A stretch of DNA of 64,000 nucleotides, taken from Bradyrhizobium sp. WBOS07. GTDB taxonomy: Bacteria; Pseudomonadota; Alphaproteobacteria; Rhizobiales; Xanthobacteraceae. The notes beneath the pieces are model-generated. The model worked only from the letters and a program-made list of their open reading frames with translations. It ran no database searches and was not told the origin of the DNA. The DNA lies in contig NZ_CP029008.1 of the NCBI RefSeq assembly GCF_024585165.1, forward strand, positions 3,596,001-3,660,000, written 5' to 3'. The number at the start of each line of letters is the position of its first letter. Position 1 is the stretch's first letter. This document shows, piece after piece, positions 60,787 through 64,000 of this stretch. The position numbers and the translations under genes are program-made.

Positions 60787-61053
60787 ATGCGTATTCTCAC
60801 AATGATTGCCATCGCCGGCGCCGTGATTGCGAGCTCGGCCGCGTTGGCCGACGAGCTTCCCTCCTACGAAGTGACGTCGTATCCGATCACGCCGACGCAG
60901 GTTCGGGTGCTCGGCGGCGCCGGCGTGGAGGAGCAGTCGGCCGCGCCTGCGATGATCGTCGCCGGCATGCCGGCCTCGCCCGTACAGCTTTCCGTGCTGT
61001 CGCCGCGGATCAAGCAGCTCGCGAGCGCAGGTTCGAACGAGCAGGCGCACTGA
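60787..61053 (+). CDS. small secreted hypothetical protein
   Basis: An 88-residue protein with a clear Sec signal (MRILTMIAIAGAVIASSAALADELP). The mature part of about 65 residues is Pro/Val-rich (YEVTSYPITPTQVRVLGGAGVEEQSAAPAMIVAGMPASPVQLSVLSPR). A GGAGC ribosome site precedes the ATG at 60787. It is about 200 nt after the kinase gene and may be controlled by it. No family is recognised. Confidence 0.7.
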   Translation: MRILTMIAIAGAVIASSAALADELPSYEVTSYPITPTQVRVLGGAGVEEQSAAPAMIVAGMPASPVQLSVLSPRIKQLASAGSNEQAH

Positions 61054-61553
61054 ACTTGGCTTTGTCGTCGTCCGGTTCGGTGCTCCGCGCCGACCGGATG
61101 GCAAGCGCTTCTGCGTCATGATGCCCCGCGGTCGAAGTGGTCACGGCTAGGGCGAACGAGCCCGCCGTCCGCATGCTGCGCGGCGACGGGGCGTGTACTC
61201 ATAAGTCGCGGATGTCAGGTTCTGCGAGCAAAACAGAATTGTTCCGCTTGTTGATCGCCATACCGGCCTCGACCTGGAACAGCCATGTGCTGGCGAAGAT
61301 CGTTCCTCGTAAGCGTGAACGGTGATGGACTCGCACGATCGAGACTTCGCGAAAGACTTTTTCAAGTCCTTCCTTCGCTGAGTCCTTACCGCGCGAGATC
61401 GCTCGGACCAACTTCGATAGTCGCAATCACGCAACAGACTTTGACAGAGTCGCTTGTTTTGAGTGGTTCTAACCGCCGTCCCGATGCCCGACGATATCCA
61501 GCATGGTAAGGCCAGATCGGCTCTGGGATCAGCGGTGCTTGGGGGTGTTGGGG
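61054..61553. other. intergenic region before the TonB receptor, nothing identified
   Basis: About 500 nt of somewhat lower GC. Open frames on both strands are short and lack family features or ribosome sites. It presumably holds the iron-responsive promoter for the receptor, but I cannot point to an Irr, RirA or Fur-type box with confidence. Confidence 0.45.
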
Positions 61554-63905
61554 ATGTCGCGTGTACATTGGTGCGGACTCTTGCGTCGAGCGGCTTTGTT
61601 GGGCGCTGTAAGCCATCTCGCTCTCGCGGCCCAATCCATAGGATGTGCAACGACGGTTCTTGCGCAATCGGTCCTACCGCCGGTCCAAGTCGAGGCGCCG
61701 AAGCCTGCGGCTCCTCGCGCGCGCCAGGCTCAACGGACTCAAGGAGCAACTACGACTCCACAGCGCCGCATACCTCCGGCTGCACTTCGTCAGGTCGAGC
61801 CGGTGCCTTATGTCGCGCCGGCCACCGGCGCACTGGGTGCTCCGCCGGCTCCTTATGCTGGCGGTCAGGTCGCCACCGGCTCGCAGCTCGGCTTTCTCGG
61901 CAATCGCGGGGTGATGAACACGCCGTTCAACCAGGTCAGCTATACCGCCAAACTGATGCAGGATCAGCAGGCGCGCACCGTCGCCGATGTGCTTGCCAAC
62001 GATCCGTCGGTCCGCAGCAAGACACCTTCCGGCAACGGCGTCGACGGCCTCTACATAAGAGGCTTCTATTACGACGCCGGCGACTATGCGATGAACGGCC
62101 TCTACGGCATGGCGCCTGCATATTCGACGTCGGCCAATTATCTCGAGCGCGTCGAGCTTCTTAAAGGGCCCGGCGTCATGCTCGGTGGCATGCCGCCGGC
62201 GGGCGCAATCGGCGGCAGCGTAAACTTGGTAACGAAGCAAGCTCCCGACTTCGACATCACCCAACTTACCGGCGTGTACATTTCCAAATCGCAGTTCGGT
62301 GCTTTCATCGACGTGGCGCGTCGCTACGGCGAGCACAAGGAGTTCGGCATTCGCTTCAACGGCGGCGGGCGAGGCGGAAACACCGCGATCGACCGTCAGA
62401 CCGACGAGCTTGGAAACGCGGTCCTCAATATGGACTATCGCGGCGAGCGTGCACGAGTCTCCGTTGATCTCGGTTACCAAGCCGAAAATCTCACGCCGCC
62501 GCAGCGTTTCCTGACGTTTACGTCAAGCCCGCCCTTCCCGTTCACTATTCCCGTGCCGCCTCCGCCTCGGCCCGGCACCAACTACATGCCGGACTGGGCG
62601 AGCTGGAAGACGAAGGATACGTTCACGATGGCACGGGCCGAGGTCGACATGACCGACTGGCTCACCGTTTACGCTGCCGGCGGCTATCACCGGAGCGACG
62701 TCGATTTTCAATACGTATCGCCGCGCATCACCAACGTGGGTGGCCTTGGAAATTGGTCAAATCCCGCTCTGAAGGGGTATGACACCTTCGAGAACTATGC
62801 GAGCGACATCGGCTTTCGCGCAACCGGTAACACCGGCCCTGTCAAGCATCTCTTCACGATGAACTATTCGACGTTCGACCGAGACTACACGTCCTTCGGC
62901 AGGTCTGGCGGTATCATCAATTCGAATCTGTACAACCCCATTCCGAGCCCCCTGCCGAACTTCACCACCATCGTGCAGAATCTGAAAACTCAGACAAATA
63001 TGAGAAGCGTCGGCATTGCCGACACGATGTCGATGTTCGGCGACCGCCTGCAGCTCATCGTGGGCGCGCGGCGGCAATCGGTCGGTGCGGACAGCCAGAC
63101 TTTTCTGACGCCGCCGACCGCCTCGCATATCGAAGGCTCGGTATGGAGCCCCGGCTACGCAATCATCGTGAAGCCCGTCGAGAATGTTTCGCTCTACGCG
63201 AACTACATCGAAGGCCTTAAGCTGCCGGAAATAGTCTCTGGAGCGACAACATATTCGAACGTCGGCGAAATTCTGCCGCCCGCTCAAACCAAACAAATGG
63301 AAGCCGGCGCCAAGATCGATGTGGGTCGCATTACGTTCACCACTTCTTACTTCGATATCACGGCTCCGAACGCATCGTCGGTTCCTGTGGCGGGGCGGCT
63401 GCCCGCACGACGGCTCGTCGGCGAACAGCGCAACCGTGGCATCGAACTCTACACGTTCGGTGAATTGGCTCCCTGGTTTCGGGTGCTCGGCGGTGTGACG
63501 ATCATCAACGGCGAGGTGGTTTCCCAGAGGTACGCGTACCCGGGCGGCGCCACATTCAACTACAACGGCAGGACGCCGGTCGGTATCTCGACGGTGAACC
63601 TCAATATCGGCGCTGAATGGGATACTCCTTTCGTCGATGGCCTGACGCTTACGAGCAGGGTCATCTACACCGGCGAAAGTTTTGCCGACGATGCCAACAC
63701 ACAAGTGCTGCCTGACTGGACGCGGGTCGATGTCGGGGCACGTTACACCTTTGCTTCGCCGTGGAACGGCAAGCCCATTGTCGTGCGCGCGAGCGTCGAG
63801 AACGTTTTCAACGTGGCCTACTACAACTCCTACCGCACGGTCAGCAGCGCAGTCTCGCTCGGCGCGCCGCGCACCTATCTGATGTCGACCACGTTTAATT
63901 TTTGA
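61554..63905 (+). CDS. TonB-dependent siderophore receptor
   Basis: An outer-membrane receptor for ferric siderophores, powered through TonB. The 783-residue product (ATG at 61554 after TTGGGG; an ATG at 61503 is also open) has a signal peptide and a Pro/Arg-rich spacer (PPVQVEAPKPAAPRARQAQR). A plug domain follows (about 130-245: QQARTVADVLANDPSVRSK ... GVDGLYIRGFYYDAGDYAMNGLYG ... YLERVELLKGPGVMLGGMPPAGAIGGSVNLVTKQ). The 22-strand barrel ends in the terminal phenylalanine of YLMSTTFNF. The plug wording is typical of ferrichrome/ferric hydroxamate-type receptors. The ligand cannot be read from sequence. Confidence 0.92.
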   Translation: MSRVHWCGLLRRAALLGAVSHLALAAQSIGCATTVLAQSVLPPVQVEAPKPAAPRARQAQRTQGATTTPQRRIPPAALRQVEPVPYVAPATGALGAPPAPYAGGQVATGSQLGFLGNRGVMNTPFNQVSYTAKLMQDQQARTVADVLANDPSVRSKTPSGNGVDGLYIRGFYYDAGDYAMNGLYGMAPAYSTSANYLERVELLKGPGVMLGGMPPAGAIGGSVNLVTKQAPDFDITQLTGVYISKSQFGAFIDVARRYGEHKEFGIRFNGGGRGGNTAIDRQTDELGNAVLNMDYRGERARVSVDLGYQAENLTPPQRFLTFTSSPPFPFTIPVPPPPRPGTNYMPDWASWKTKDTFTMARAEVDMTDWLTVYAAGGYHRSDVDFQYVSPRITNVGGLGNWSNPALKGYDTFENYASDIGFRATGNTGPVKHLFTMNYSTFDRDYTSFGRSGGIINSNLYNPIPSPLPNFTTIVQNLKTQTNMRSVGIADTMSMFGDRLQLIVGARRQSVGADSQTFLTPPTASHIEGSVWSPGYAIIVKPVENVSLYANYIEGLKLPEIVSGATTYSNVGEILPPAQTKQMEAGAKIDVGRITFTTSYFDITAPNASSVPVAGRLPARRLVGEQRNRGIELYTFGELAPWFRVLGGVTIINGEVVSQRYAYPGGATFNYNGRTPVGISTVNLNIGAEWDTPFVDGLTLTSRVIYTGESFADDANTQVLPDWTRVDVGARYTFASPWNGKPIVVRASVENVFNVAYYNSYRTVSSAVSLGAPRTYLMSTTFNF

Positions 63906-63919
63906 GCGAGGTCCACCGT

Positions 63920-64000
63920 TTGGCAGCGTCGCATTCAAAGGTGCGGAATCGCAGCCGCTGGCATCCCTGGCTGCGGGCCCTGCTGGCAGGACCGTGCGCG
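63920..64000 (+). CDS. possible start of a downstream gene (partial)
   Basis: An open frame runs to the window edge from a TTG at 63920 or a GTG at 63941 (VRNRSRWHPWLRALLAGPCA), 14-35 nt after the receptor stop. The basic start followed by a hydrophobic run would suit a small membrane protein co-transcribed with the receptor, but too little is visible to name it. Confidence 0.3.
   Translation, partial: MAASHSKVRNRSRWHPWLRALLAGPCA

Noticed and set aside
1..64000. CRISPR arrays, tRNA or rRNA genes
   Set aside because: I looked for regularly spaced short repeats, tRNA cloverleaf arms and rRNA-like blocks and saw none; the repeats present are palindromic REP-type elements. A tool-based scan would be needed to exclude tRNA genes fully.

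Overview
The window is chromosomal DNA of an alphaproteobacterium, most likely Bradyrhizobium or a close relative. The evidence is uniformly high GC, alphaproteobacterial flagellar regulators (FliX, FlaF, FlbT), four very large tandem flagellins of about 760 residues like those of the Bradyrhizobium 'thick' flagellum, a single-cysteine DksA, and many DUF1127-, MocR- and REP-type features typical of the group. The assignment comes from gene content read by eye, not from a database search.

Layout. (1) 1-6007: a flagellar block with DUF6468-fliM-fliL on the minus strand and flgF-flgG-flgA-flgH on the plus strand behind a sigma-54 promoter. (2) 6175-10304: a non-flagellar interlude with a 2-keto-4-pentenoate hydratase, a PhyH dioxygenase, dksA, and a divergent NAD(P)-binding protein/HxlR regulator pair. 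(3) 10320-25250: fliX divergent from flgI-flgJ-like-flgN/flbY-like, then a FlaG-like gene, flaF, four flagellins each with its own promoter region and terminator, and flbT. (4) 25354-30529: a tightly coupled four-gene minus-strand operon of a GT-A glycosyltransferase, a PLP enzyme, an ATP-grasp ligase and a PLP decarboxylase. It lies inside the flagellar locus behind a perfect CtrA-type box. (5) 30603-36679: flgE-flgK-flgL on the minus strand behind a sigma-54 promoter. (6) 36969-40116: msrB, an FAD oxidoreductase, a SixA-like phosphatase and a universal stress protein. (7) 40127-43729: a repeat-flanked, visibly less GC-rich island holding one DUF262/HNH/RAMA-type putative anti-phage nuclease. 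(8) 43753-50763: DUF1127, a MocR regulator, small membrane proteins, DUF892, a UPF0104/LPG-synthase-like protein and a secreted SGNH hydrolase. (9) 51105-56538: aldarate catabolism with a LysR regulator, kdgD, a decayed gudD remnant, an alpha-ketoglutarate semialdehyde dehydrogenase and garD. (10) 56556-63905: a hypothetical protein, a MipA/OmpV protein, an OmpR/EnvZ-type two-component system, a small secreted protein and a TonB-dependent siderophore receptor.

How the parts work together. Rod, ring, hook and junction genes have -24/-12 promoters with exact 10-nt spacing (2387, 10912, 36743). FliX, FlaF, FlbT, the first flagellin and the unknown four-gene operon carry CtrA-like TTAA-N7-TTAA sites. 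Three flagellins share a different upstream element and a shared leader. Flagellins, FlgL and FlgE also share a repeated 'G-D-T-x-T-V-N-G' surface module. The most novel candidates are the embedded four-gene operon (possible flagellar modification or a cell-cycle-linked small molecule) and the HNH-RAMA nuclease island.
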